From assembly GCA_963740605.1 (NCBI GenBank), contig CAVUFC010000010.1, forward strand, positions 372,001-436,000: a stretch of DNA of 64,000 bases. The letters run 5' to 3'. Position 1 is the first letter of the stretch. Every line of letters begins with the position of its first letter. Origin of the DNA: DASSUW01 sp963740605. GTDB lineage: Bacteria; Actinomycetota; Thermoleophilia; Solirubrobacterales; Solirubrobacteraceae. A model generated the notes under the pieces. It was not told the origin of the DNA. It did not search any database and saw nothing but the letters and a program-made list of their open reading frames with translations. Positions 45,649 to 54,036 of this stretch are shown here, one piece after another. The position numbers were made by a program, and so were the translations under genes.

Positions 45649-45876
45649 ATGCATGTGAAGTTGCGTAGGGGACGCGCGGCCTGGACGAGCCTCACGCCCG
45701 CGGAATCTCCCACGGACGATCTGCAGCGCGAGGAAGCCAGCGAACTCAAGGCGATCAGCGTCCTTGGTGGGAACGCGTCGGCCGCTTTCGCGCGCGCTCG
45801 CAGCAACGGTCTCGACCTGACCGAAGGCGACCTCGAAGCCCTGGTCGACTCGCCGCGCGCATCGACGAAGGCGTAA
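45649..45876 (+). CDS. Weak candidate small protein
   Basis: 75 residues from ATG (MHVKLRRGRAAWTS). The second half (REEASELKAISVLGGNASA, then RSNGLDLTEGDLEALVDS) has the balanced composition of a real helical protein, unlike other open frames in this stretch. No ribosome-binding site or family is evident. Confidence 0.25.
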   Translation: MHVKLRRGRAAWTSLTPAESPTDDLQREEASELKAISVLGGNASAAFARARSNGLDLTEGDLEALVDSPRASTKA

Positions 45877-46175
45877 TAGTCACGTGACCGGGCGCGCTTG
45901 ACCGCCCAGCGGCGCGACCCGTCCGGCCGGGCACGAGGGTTGCTTCGTTTCATCCGCAAATCGCCGCAGGTGCCCTGCGGCACGCGGTGATGCTCGCGCG
46001 GAGGGTTTGCTGACGACGCGTTGGCACTCCGGCCACGATGGCACTCTCGGCGGACGCGTGTGGTCCTCATAGAGATTCGAGTCCGCCTGCAGGGGGCACT
46101 GCGTTCTGGCGAATGCGCGCGAACCGAAGTTGCGCCGCGCGCGTTGATCATTGAGCCGCTCACCGCTCCCTTCGC

Positions 46176-46223
46176 GGCCGCGCGTAGCGCGGCCCATAGT
46201 CCGCTCTGGCACGCGGAGCGTGC
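46176..46223. other. Candidate oriT: two adjacent perfect hairpins
   Basis: GGCCGCGC-GTA-GCGCGGCC (46176-46194) and GCACGC-GGA-GCGTGC (46209-46223) lie 15 bases apart and about 150-190 bases upstream of the relaxase start, where MobF systems usually carry the transfer origin. The nick site is not identifiable. Confidence 0.4.
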
Positions 46224-46322
46224 AAGTGCGTGCCGCCGTCGGGTGTTCGTCCTGCAGTAGCGCTCATGGTTCGGCGCGATTGATGCGACGGCATGCGGTG
46301 AGGACCGGACGCCGGCGCGTCG

Positions 46323-46341
46323 GCTGAGGTTCGCTGAGGTT
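46323..46341. repeat. Direct repeat upstream of the relaxase
   Basis: GCTGAGGTT at 46323-46331 and again at 46333-46341, a 10-bp period that places both copies on one face of the helix. It may be an operator or a relaxase-accessory site. Confidence 0.5.
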
Positions 46342-46369
46342 TGGTCCAGTTGCCGTGCTCGGCGGCTTG

Positions 46370-48943
46370 ATGGTCGAGGCGAAGATGCTGTCGATCGGAA
46401 AGCTCGCCGTCGGTCACGCCGACTACTACCTCGAGCAGGCGCGTCGGGCGACGACTCGGGCGCGTGCTGTTGCGAGCGGGGTCGAGGACTACTACGTCGG
46501 CGGTCCGGAGCCGGCCGGTGAGTGGATCGGCGGCGGCGCCGCGCTGCTCGGGCTGCGGGGCGAGGTCGGCGGCGATGAGCTCCATCGCGTGCTTGCCGGT
46601 GAGCACCCCGGTCGTGGGCTGCCGCTGGCGCGGTGGAACGCGTCGCGGGTTCCGGGCTTTGATCTGACGTTCTCGGCGCCGAAGAGCGTGAGCGTGCTGT
46701 TCGGGGTTGGCGATGAGACGATGCGGCGGGCGATCCTGGCCGCGCACGATGCGGCGGTTGCCGACGCGTTCGACTACGTGGAGCGGCACGCGGCGGTGAC
46801 TCGACGGGGCGCCGGCGGCGTGCATCGGATCGCGGGCCGTGGGCTCGTCGCGGCGGCGTTTCGGCATCGGACGTCGCGGGCGGGCGATCCGCAGCTGCAT
46901 ACGCATGTCTTGGTGGCGAACGTGACGCTCGGGGCGGATGGTCGGTGGTCGGCGCTCGATGGGCGGCAGATCTATGCGCACGCGAAGACTGCCGGCTACC
47001 TCTACGAGGCTCGGCTGCGGGCCGAGCTGACGCGTGAGCTTGGCGTCGAGTGGACGCCGGTGCGGAACGGGATCGCGGATGTGGCCGGTGTGCCGCCGGC
47101 GGTGCTGCGGGCGTTCAGCCGGCGGCGGGTGGAGATCGAGGCCGAGATGGATCGACGCGGGACGCGGTCGGCGGCCGCGGCGCAGGTGGCGACGCTGGAG
47201 ACTCGGCGGAGCAAGGACTACGGGTGACGCCGGAGCAGCTCGTGCCGGAGTGGCGGCGCCGGGCGGCGAGCTTGGGGCTGACGCCGGAGCAGGTTCGGCG
47301 GCTTGCGAGGCGCGGACGAGTGGCGGAACCGGTCCGGTGGGATGAGACGCGTGTCGCCGAGCGGCTTGCGGCGCCGGATGGCTTGACGCACCGACGGTCG
47401 ACGTTCACGCGGCGTGACGTGATCCAGCGGGTGTGCGAGGAGCTTCCGGCGGGCGCGGCGGTGACTGCCGCTGAGATCGAGGACGTGGCGGATCGGTTCC
47501 TGCGGTCGGAGCGGGCGGTGGTGCTGGCGGTCGGGACGGCTCGGCCGGATGGGCTGCGCCGGAAGGACGGGCGGGTCGTGCCGCTCGTCGCCGACGAGCG
47601 CGTCTACTCGACGCCCGAGCTGCTCGCGCTGGAGAAGCGGGTGCTCGATCGCGCCGTTGGCGCCCAGGCGGCCGGCGTCGCCGTCGCTCCGGACGAGGTG
47701 GTCGAGCGGGCGATTCGCGAGCGCCCGACGATCGCCGGCGAGCAGGCGGAGATGGTGCGGCGGCTGACGCGCGGACGGCGACGGCGTGTCGGTCGTGGTC
47801 GGTCGTGCCGGGACTGGCAAGACGTTCGCGCTCGCCGCGGCTCGGGAGGCGTGGGAGCGGAGTGGCTATCGAGTTGCCGGCGCGGCGTTGAGCTGGCGTG
47901 CGGCGCGGGAGCTCGAGGACAGCGCCGGGATTCCGAGCACGAGTGTCGCGGCATTGCTGACGCAGCTCCGGGATCGACCGATGACCGCGTTGCCGCAGCG
48001 GAGCGTGCTCGTCGTTGACGAGGCGGGGATGGTCTCGACTCGGGAGCTCGCCGAGCTCGCCGACCGTGCGGCGCGGAACCGGGCGAAGCTGGTGCTGGTC
48101 GGTGATGACCGGCAGCTTCCGGAGCTCGAGGCCGGTGGCGCGTTCCGTGCGTTGGCGCGGCGGCTGCCGAGAATCGAGCTGACGGAGAATCGCCGGCAGG
48201 CGGCCGCCTGGGAGCGCGATGCGCTCGAGCTGCTGCGTGACGGTGACGCCGAGCGGGCGCTGCGGCTGTACGAGGATCGCGGGCGCGTTGTGGCCGGCGA
48301 GAGCGCTGACGACGTGCGGCGGAGCCTGGTCGCGGACTGGTGGGCTGCGCGTGACGGAGAGTCGCTGATGATCGCGTTCCGGCGGGTGGACGTGGCGGAC
48401 CTGAACGGGCGGGCGCGGGCGCTGATGAAGGCGAGCGGACGGCTCGGGTCCGATGAGCTGGTCCTGCCGGGCGGCGCGTTCGCTGTCGGTGACCAGGTGC
48501 TGCTGCGCCGCAACGATCGGCGGCTCGGCGTTGCGAACGGCGAGCGTGGCGTGGTCGTGGCGCTCGACCAGGCGCGCGGTGGTCTCGTGGTCGACGTCGG
48601 GTCTCGCCGCGTCGCGTTGGATCGGGAGTACCTCGACCGGGGCGGGCCGGCACTGATGCACGGGTATGCGATCACCGGGCACAGCGCGCAGGGGCTCACG
48701 TGCGACCGGGCGTTCGTGCTGGTCACGAGCGAGGCATCGCGCGAGTGGTGCTACACGGCGCTGAGCCGTGGCCGGCAGGCCAACAGGATCTACGCCGTCG
48801 TGCCGGAACGCGAGCGGGACGAGTTCGCCCCGTCGGAGTCTCGGCGGCGCGATGGTCGGGACGTCCTGGCCGACGCGTTCGCTCGCTCGGACGCGCAGAC
48901 GCTTGCGAGCGAGCGCGATCGTGGGATCGGCTTCGGGCGGTGA
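46370..48943 (+). pseudogene. MobF (TrwC-like) relaxase-helicase with two compensating frameshifts
   Basis: The start MVEAKMLSIGKLAVGHADYYLEQ (ATG 46370, or ATG 46385) is typical of TrwC relaxases: tyrosines Y19/Y20 for DNA nicking and the histidine motif with HTH at 177-179 (QLHTHVLVANV). At about 47221-47224 a missing G ends this frame at TGA 47227 after RRSKDYG; the protein continues in the next frame as VTPEQLVPEWRRRAASLG. At about 47773 an extra G returns it to the first frame (SVVVGRAGTGKTFA, Walker A of the RecD-like helicase, then VLVVDEAGMVS and GHSAQGLTCDRAFV). Repaired length is about 857 residues. Confidence 0.8.
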
Positions 48944-48944
48944 C

Positions 48945-49151
48945 GTGGCAGCCGTCGATCGCACCCCGCTCTCGGAGCCGCTGCTGACCGCCGACGAGGT
49001 GGCGGAGCTGCTGCGGGTCCCGCGCTCGACCGTCTACGAGCTCACGCGCACGCGGCGGCTGCCGCACATCAAGGTCGGGCGGCGGACGCTGTTCGTGCGC
49101 CTTGACCTCGATGCGTGGGTCGTCGAGCAGCGGGTCACGCCGCGGCAGTGA
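48945..49151 (+). CDS. Excisionase-family HTH protein
   Basis: 68 residues from GTG one base after the relaxase stop. The MerR-like winged helix LLTADEVAELLRVPRSTVYE followed by LPHIKVGRRTLFVRLDLDAW is the common excisionase/DNA-binding (HTH_17) pattern. It sits between relaxase and integrase and its end overlaps the convergent integrase by 17 bases. Likely roles are directionality factor or regulator of the integrase. Confidence 0.82.
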   Translation: MAAVDRTPLSEPLLTADEVAELLRVPRSTVYELTRTRRLPHIKVGRRTLFVRLDLDAWVVEQRVTPRQ

Positions 49152-50275
49152 CGGGCGGCTCGATCGCGAAGGCGTCGGCGACGAGCGCGACCTCGTCCGG
49201 GCGCTCGACGTAGTGGAGGTAGCGCTGGGTCGTGGAGATCTGGGCGTGGCCCATCCACGCCTGGACCTTGAGGATGTCGGCCTTGGCGATCATGCGCGTG
49301 CCGAAGGTGTGGCGGAGGTCGTGGAAGCGGAGCGGCCGGAGGGCGGCGCGCGCGAGCGCGGCCTTGTACCGGCGGGAGAGGGCCGAACCGTCGAGGTAGC
49401 CGCCGGCGACGCCCGGGAACACGAGGTCGTCGTGGCCGGTCCAGTGCTCGCGATCGGCGAGACGGGCGAGGACCGTCGCGACGTCGGGTGCCATCGGGAT
49501 CGAGCGGACGTGGCCGCTCTTGGGTGACGTGAGGCGGCCGCCGGCGAACGAGCCGCAGACGCGCACGCGGGAAGCGGTGAAGTCGACGTCGCGCCAGCGG
49601 AGCGCGATGAGCTCGCCGCGGCGCAGGCCGGTGAACGCGGCGGTGAGGAAGATCGCGGCGTCCTGCTCGGACTCGGCGGCGCGGACGAGCGCCCAGATCT
49701 CCTCCGGTGAGAAGACCTCGATCGTGGTCGTCGCGCGGAAGCGGGGCTTCTCGATGTCGGCCATCGGGTTGTAGCGGAGCTTGTGCACGCGGCGGGCTCG
49801 CTTCAGGACGCCGTTCAACATCGTGAGGATCTTGGCCTTCGAGCGGTTGCAGACCGTGAGCGTCGGCTTCCAGGCCTCGATGCGATCGGTGGTGAGGTCC
49901 TCGAGGCGCGAGCGGTCCGAAGGCCGGCAGCAGGTGCGCCCGGATGATCGAGCGGTAGTCGATGACCGTCGACGGCTTGCGGTCGAGGTCGAACTCGACG
50001 TAGCGCAGGTACTCGTCGCAGGCGTCGGCGAACGTGACGCCGGTGCGGACCATGCCCGGCAGCGTTCCCGCGCGCGCGTGCGCGAGGACGTCCTGAAGCC
50101 AGGCCTCGGCGGTGCGCTTCGTGAAGTAGCCGGCGGCCGGGCGGCCGCGCTCGGTCCACGCCGGCCCGATCGTCTTCTTGACCTGGCGGCCGTCCGGCAG
50201 GCGGTACTTCGCGCGCCACACAGGGCGCCGCTTGCCCTCGTACCGGAACACGTAGCCGGAGACCGGAGCCATCAC
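49135..50275 (-). pseudogene. Tyrosine recombinase (integrase), one frameshift
   Basis: N-terminal part from GTG 50275 (then ATG 50272): GYVFRYEGKRRPVWRAKYRLPDG cut short here as a beta-rich arm-binding domain, then a SAM-like core-binding domain (FADACDEYLRYVEFDL, STVIDYRSIIRAHLLPAFGP). An extra base near 49906 shifts the frame; the following LEDLTTDRIEAWKPTL and the catalytic domain read in another frame with all residues: TGLRRGEL (Arg), SPKSGHVR (Lys), HDLRHTFG (His-x-x-Arg), GHAQIST (His) and RYLHYV (Tyr). Repaired length is about 379 residues. It lies beside the intact tRNA attachment site, as usual for its integrase class. Confidence 0.85.
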
Positions 50276-50315
50276 AGCGCCCTAGCGATCTGGGCCGAAA
50301 ACTCGCCCCCGCTCG

Positions 50316-50330
50316 GTACCTTTTTGGTAC
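50316..50330. promoter_or_regulatory. Short palindrome upstream of the integrase
   Basis: GTACC (50316-50320), TTTTT, GGTAC (50326-50330), 41 bases before the integrase start and 57 bases from the attachment core. Possible integrase/excisionase arm site or operator. Confidence 0.4.
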
Positions 50331-50386
50331 TCCGTCGACGGGCGTCGAACGACCCAGAAACACGAAAGGCCCGCAAATGCAGGCGC

Positions 50387-50437
50387 TTTCGGATGCCCCC
50401 GCCAGGAATCGAACCTGGAACCTTCGGATTAAGAGTC
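50387..50437. repeat. attachment site, right (within tRNA-Lys)
   Basis: Perfect 51-bp match to 37681-37731. It covers the tRNA from the anticodon stem to the 3' end plus seven flanking bases, so integration rebuilds an intact tRNA gene. Confidence 0.93.
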
Positions 50438-50466
50438 CGCTGCTCTGCCAGTTGAGCTACAAGGGC
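50394..50466 (-). tRNA. tRNA-Lys (anticodon CTT)
   Basis: 73 nucleotides without encoded CCA. The acceptor GCCCTTG pairs with CGGGGGC (two G-U pairs); D stem GCTC/GAGC; anticodon loop CTCTTAA gives CTT, reading AAG; T arm CCAGG-TTCGATT-CCTGG. The discriminator is A. One anticodon-stem end pair is G-A. Its 3' part is the integration site of the neighbouring element. Confidence 0.95.
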
Positions 50467-50484
50467 GCTGAGTGGTGCAGCAGT

Positions 50485-51222
50485 TTAGCCGCCGGACTTC
50501 TTGTTGTCCTTCTTGCCGGACGCCGTGGCGGTTGGCGTGGGCGTCGCGTTCTGGAGCTGGGTCGCGAGCGCCTGCTGCTTGGCCTGATCGATCTGGTCCT
50601 TGAGCGTGGCACGGTCGGCCGGATCGGCGAGGTCGAGCGCCTTCTGGCGCGCGAGGTCGCCCTTGCGGGTCTGGCCGGCGTCGTACGCGAGGACGGCGAG
50701 CGTGGCGAAGGTGCGGGACTTCGGGCGGTTCTCGGTGATGATCTCCTGCGCGGCGACGGCCTTGTCCGGCTCGTTCAGCGCTCCAGGGCTGTAGACCTTG
50801 ATCATCACGCCGGCCGCGCCGTCGTCCGGCGGCTTCGGGTTCAGCGCGAGGTGCTTCTGCCAGTCCTCGTCGGCGATCTGCAATTGCGCCTTGCCGGCGT
50901 CGTTGAACTGCTGCGTGTTCTGATCGAAGAAGTTCTCACCGACGGCGGCCTGGTAGCGGGCGCGGGCGGCGTCGGCCCACAGCGTCGCGTCCTTGGGCGA
51001 GGCCACGGCGCGGGCCTGGGCCGCCTGGGCGCGCTTAAGGAACGTGTCGGCGCCGGTTCCGCTCGAGCCGCTCGAGCCCGTGATCGCGTCCACCAGACCG
51101 CCGCCGAGCCCTGCGCCGCCGATGCCGAACCCGATCAGGCCGACGCCCATCAGGAGCGCAAGCAGCAAATAGACGGCCTTGACGGTGTTGCGCCGGCCGG
51201 CACCTCTGAGGTCAAACAGCAT
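50485..51222 (-). CDS. Membrane-anchored TPR-like protein
   Basis: 245 residues. A membrane segment (about 15-42, VYLLLALLMGVGLIGFGIGG) is followed by helical repeats with TPR-like spacing (FLKRAQAAQARAVASPKDAT, LWADAARARYQAAVGENFFD) and a Thr/Pro then Lys-rich tail (TPTPTATASGKKDNKKSGG). Its start shares bases with the tatC stop, so it is coupled to the Tat genes; a role in envelope or export is inferred only from this. Confidence 0.75.
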   Translation of the reverse strand: MLFDLRGAGRRNTVKAVYLLLALLMGVGLIGFGIGGAGLGGGLVDAITGSSGSSGTGADTFLKRAQAAQARAVASPKDATLWADAARARYQAAVGENFFDQNTQQFNDAGKAQLQIADEDWQKHLALNPKPPDDGAAGVMIKVYSPGALNEPDKAVAAQEIITENRPKSRTFATLAVLAYDAGQTRKGDLARQKALDLADPADRATLKDQIDQAKQQALATQLQNATPTPTATASGKKDNKKSGG

Positions 51223-52238
51223 TAGTCGTCGAGATCAGGGTCGTGCGTGTCGAGGTCGCCGTCGTCGGAGTCCGCCAGCTCGGCCTCATCACGAGCGCGG
51301 TTGCGCTCGACGCGACGGTCGACGAGTGCGGCTAAGAGGATAGAGCCCTCGAAGAGCACCACGAGCGGGAGCATCAGCATCAGCATCGTGACGGGGTCCT
51401 GCCCCGGCAGCAGCATGGCGACGACGGCGATCACGAGGATCGCGTAGCGGCGGTTCTTGCGCAGCTGCCGCGGCGTGACGATCCCGGTGCGCGTGACGGC
51501 GAGGATCCCGATGGGGACCTGGAACAGGCACCCCATCGCGATCAGGACCATGATCGAGAACTTGTAGTAGTCCCGCGCCTGCAGCAGGATGTCGAAGTTG
51601 TCGTCGTTGAAGTTCTGCAGGAAGTTGATCGCGTTCGGCAGGACCATGTAGTACGCGAACACGACACCGGCGATGAACAGGAACGGCACCATCAACATCA
51701 GCGGGAGCGCGATCGAGCGCTCGCGTGGCGAGAACGCCGGTAAGACGAACGCGTACGCCTGCCAGAGCAGGAACGGCAACGAGAGCAGCAGCGCCGCGTA
51801 GCCGACGACCTTGAAGGTGACCGTGAACGGCTCGCCGACGCCGAGCGTCACGGGCCGGCGACCGGTTGCCTTCGGCGCCGCCGCGGCGGTCAACGCAGCC
51901 TGCTTGGACAAAGACGCGAACTGCGACTGCAGCGCCGGGCTCACGTCGTCCGATCGGGCCATCTCACGGCTGACGATCGCCAGCTGCAGGCTCAGCTGCT
52001 TCAGCGACTGCTGGAACGCCGCGGACTGCTCAAGTGGATCCTGACTGTTCTTATGGACTGTCGCCTTCTGGAGCGGCCGGTCCATGATGTCCAGGATCCG
52101 GTCGTTCTGCCAGAAGCAGATCGCGAACGCCCCGCAGAAGATGACGATGCAGATGATGATCCGGGACCGGAGCTCGTCGAGATGCTCGACGAGGCTGAGA
52201 CGGTCGTCGTGCGAGATCGGCCGCAGTGCGGTGGTCAT
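51222..52238 (-). CDS. tatC: Twin-arginine translocase subunit TatC
   Basis: 338 residues, longer than the usual 250-300. The start LVEHLDELRSRI is the TatC signature for signal-peptide binding. Six membrane helices are seen, with FTVTFKVVGYAALLLSLPFLLWQAYAFVLPAF cut across helix 2. Between helices 1 and 2 an about 75-residue Gln/Ser/Ala-rich insert (after DRPLQKATV) replaces the short outer loop. The C-terminus is acidic. It is 21 bases from tatA and translocates folded proteins such as the Rieske protein encoded at 56.2-56.9 kb. Confidence 0.96.
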   Translation of the reverse strand: MTTALRPISHDDRLSLVEHLDELRSRIIICIVIFCGAFAICFWQNDRILDIMDRPLQKATVHKNSQDPLEQSAAFQQSLKQLSLQLAIVSREMARSDDVSPALQSQFASLSKQAALTAAAAPKATGRRPVTLGVGEPFTVTFKVVGYAALLLSLPFLLWQAYAFVLPAFSPRERSIALPLMLMVPFLFIAGVVFAYYMVLPNAINFLQNFNDDNFDILLQARDYYKFSIMVLIAMGCLFQVPIGILAVTRTGIVTPRQLRKNRRYAILVIAVVAMLLPGQDPVTMLMLMLPLVVLFEGSILLAALVDRRVERNRARDEAELADSDDGDLDTHDPDLDD

Positions 52239-52259
52239 TGCCCGATGCGGCCGGCGACG

Positions 52260-52532
52260 CTAAGTGCGCGTGCGCTCGGACACAACCTCGCCGTCCACCG
52301 GCGCGGCGGGATCCTGGTCCGGGCGGCCCAGCGCAGCGTTCGCCTGAGCGGTCTGCTCGTCGGCGTCGTCGTCGTCGTCGTCCTTCCCGCCCTTGCCCGT
52401 GACCGAGTCGCGGAACTCGCGCATACCCGAGCCGAGCTGCTTCCCGAGGCCCGGCAGGCGCTTCGGCCCGAAGATGAGGAGAACGATCACCAGAACGATG
52501 ATCAGCTCTGTGGGTCCGATGCTGTTGAACAC
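52260..52532 (-). CDS. tatA: Sec-independent translocase TatA
   Basis: 90 residues: one membrane helix (ELIIVLVIVLLIFGPKRLPG), the FGPKRLP hinge and amphipathic helix (LGKQLGSGMREFRDSV), then an acidic tail with DDDDDDADEQ. It forms the Tat pore with TatC. Confidence 0.95.
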   Translation of the reverse strand: MFNSIGPTELIIVLVIVLLIFGPKRLPGLGKQLGSGMREFRDSVTGKGGKDDDDDDADEQTAQANAALGRPDQDPAAPVDGEVVSERTRT

Positions 52533-52629
52533 GTTCAGATCCTTTGTGACGAGGCTTGGACAGGGTAGCGGCCCAGACGTTCGTCCATCTACTCAACTTC
52601 CTCTGTGGACGGCCGATTCTAGGGTCACG

Positions 52630-53064
52630 ATGAGCCAGCAGCCCTCCAACAACGGCCAGTACGTCCGCCGCGTGGTCCTCCCTTCGGGCCGTGCGATCGA
52701 GGTCGTGTATTTCGAGACTCTGGCTGACGAAGGCATCGCCGCGGCGATCCCCGCCGCTGCTGCCCCTGTCCGCGATCTGCACCTCTGCCCCGAGTGCGAC
52801 CGGGACCTCGTGTACCCGGTCGAGTGGGAGGAGACCTCCCCCACGCACTGGGAGGTACTGCTGCGGTGCCCCAACTGCGAGTGGAGCGAGGTCGACGTGT
52901 TCGACCAGCCCACCGTCGACCGCTTCGACGAGAAGCTCGACATCGGTACCGAGATCCTGATCCGCGACCTCAAGCGCCTCCAGCAGGCCAACATGGAGGA
53001 CGAGATCGAGGTCTTCGTGAAGGCGCTGGACGCCGGCGCCATCCTGCCGGAAGACTTCAGCTAG
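52630..53064 (+). CDS. Zinc-ribbon protein of unknown function
   Basis: 144 residues (MSQQPSNNGQYVRRVVLPSG). Two CxxC pairs, LHLCPECDRDL and LLRCPNCEWSE, about 30 residues apart, form a likely zinc ribbon. The C-terminal half is helical and acidic (LDIGTEILIRDLKRLQQAN). It is divergent from tatA and convergent with the polyprenyl synthase. No named family. Confidence 0.78.
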   Translation: MSQQPSNNGQYVRRVVLPSGRAIEVVYFETLADEGIAAAIPAAAAPVRDLHLCPECDRDLVYPVEWEETSPTHWEVLLRCPNCEWSEVDVFDQPTVDRFDEKLDIGTEILIRDLKRLQQANMEDEIEVFVKALDAGAILPEDFS

Positions 53065-54036
53065 CTAGCTGTACCGGTCGACGACACCGTCGGCCACCAG
53101 CTCCAGCGCCCCCTGCTGTGCCTCTGGCAGCACCGGGAGGTCGGCCTTCGCGTCGGCAACGATCCCCAGCGCCGTCTCGCGTGCGTCTTCGAGGACGCCG
53201 GTCGCCGCGATCGCATCGCACAGCCGTTCCGCCTGCTCGGGCGTACGCACGGCGCGCAGGTCGAGCGAGTGCAGCCCCGGATCCCGCTCACGGGCGAGGA
53301 TCAGCGGCAGCGTGACCGTCCCGTCGAGCAGGTCCGTGCCGCGGTGCTTGCCGGTGCGCTCGGCCGGGCCTGAGACGTCGAGCACATCGTCGAGCATCTG
53401 GAACGCGAGACCGATCCGGCGGCCGAAGCGGCCGAGCACGTCCACCGGCGCGGTGCCCTCGAGCGCGCCGAGCTCGCACGCGGCCTGGAACAGCCGCGCG
53501 GTCTTGAGATCGCAGCGCTGCTCATAGCGTTCGCGCGAGACACCGACGTTCCAGGCATCCTCGCGCTGCAGGAGCTCGCCGTCGGCCAGTGCCGATGACG
53601 CATCGGACAGGATCCGCACCGAATGCGGGATGCCGTTGCGGGCGAGCTCGGCGAACGCGCGCGAGAACAGCAGGTCGCCGGTGGCGGTGGCGATCGCGCG
53701 GCCGGCGGCGGCGACGACCGTCGGGCGGCCGCGGCGCAGCTCGGCGGCGTCGAGCACGTCGTCGTGGACGAGCGTCGCGGAGTGGATCAGCTCGACCGCG
53801 ACCATCGCCCGCATCACCCGCTCGGGGTGCGCCGGGGCCGGCCCGGCGGCGAGCAGCACGAGCAGCGGCCGCAGGCGCTTGCCGCCGGCGGCGATCGTGG
53901 CGCTCGCGTGCTCGGCCAGCACGGGGCCGTGCGAGTGCGAGATCTCCTGCAGGCGCTCCTCGAGCTGGTCCATCAGCTCGGGCACGTGCGCGCCGCCGGC
54001 GGCGATGACGGCCGCGACGGCCTCCGCGCTCGCCAT
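53065..54036 (-). CDS. Polyprenyl (menaquinone side-chain) diphosphate synthase
   Basis: 323 residues. The first Asp-rich motif is LVHDDVLD and the second QMLDDVLDVSG; GGKRLRPLLVLL and a KTARLF block complete the family pattern. It extends isopentenyl chains. Its start overlaps the stop of menG (TGATG), so it most likely makes the menaquinone tail. Confidence 0.93.
   Translation of the reverse strand: MASAEAVAAVIAAGGAHVPELMDQLEERLQEISHSHGPVLAEHASATIAAGGKRLRPLLVLLAAGPAPAHPERVMRAMVAVELIHSATLVHDDVLDAAELRRGRPTVVAAAGRAIATATGDLLFSRAFAELARNGIPHSVRILSDASSALADGELLQREDAWNVGVSRERYEQRCDLKTARLFQAACELGALEGTAPVDVLGRFGRRIGLAFQMLDDVLDVSGPAERTGKHRGTDLLDGTVTLPLILARERDPGLHSLDLRAVRTPEQAERLCDAIAATGVLEDARETALGIVADAKADLPVLPEAQQGALELVADGVVDRYS

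Larger units (their letters stand above)
44944..46369. other. Element region without a confident gene
   Basis: About 1.4 kb between the DAPWY gene and the relaxase. Open frames here are short, Arg/Ser-rich and mostly antisense to one another. The best is 45649-45876 (+). The right end (46176-46341) holds hairpins and direct repeats consistent with a transfer origin. Confidence 0.5.
37681..50437. mobile_element. Integrative mobilisable element in tRNA-Lys(CTT)
   Basis: A perfect 51-bp direct repeat (37681-37731 and 50387-50437) bounds a 12.7-kb insert. The right copy is the 3' part of an intact tRNA gene and the left copy is the displaced tRNA end. Next to the intact tRNA lie a tyrosine integrase, an excisionase-like HTH gene and a MobF relaxase. 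No T4SS, TraB/FtsK or replication initiator gene is seen, so it is best described as mobilisable rather than self-conjugative. The cargo (38-45 kb) is visibly less GC-rich than its surroundings and looks like a defence or toxin-type island. Confidence 0.92.

Noticed and set aside
45304..46212. Several short overlapping frames on both strands before the relaxase
   Set aside because: Arg/Ser-rich, mutually overlapping and without ribosome-binding sites; only 45649-45876 is kept, with low confidence.
47405..48964. Long minus-strand frame opposite the relaxase
   Set aside because: Low-complexity Arg/Pro sequence antisense to relaxase-helicase motifs.
37681..50437. Insertion sequence or transposon origin of the insert
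   Set aside because: No transposase or terminal inverted repeats; the tRNA-based 51-bp repeat and tyrosine integrase explain the boundaries.
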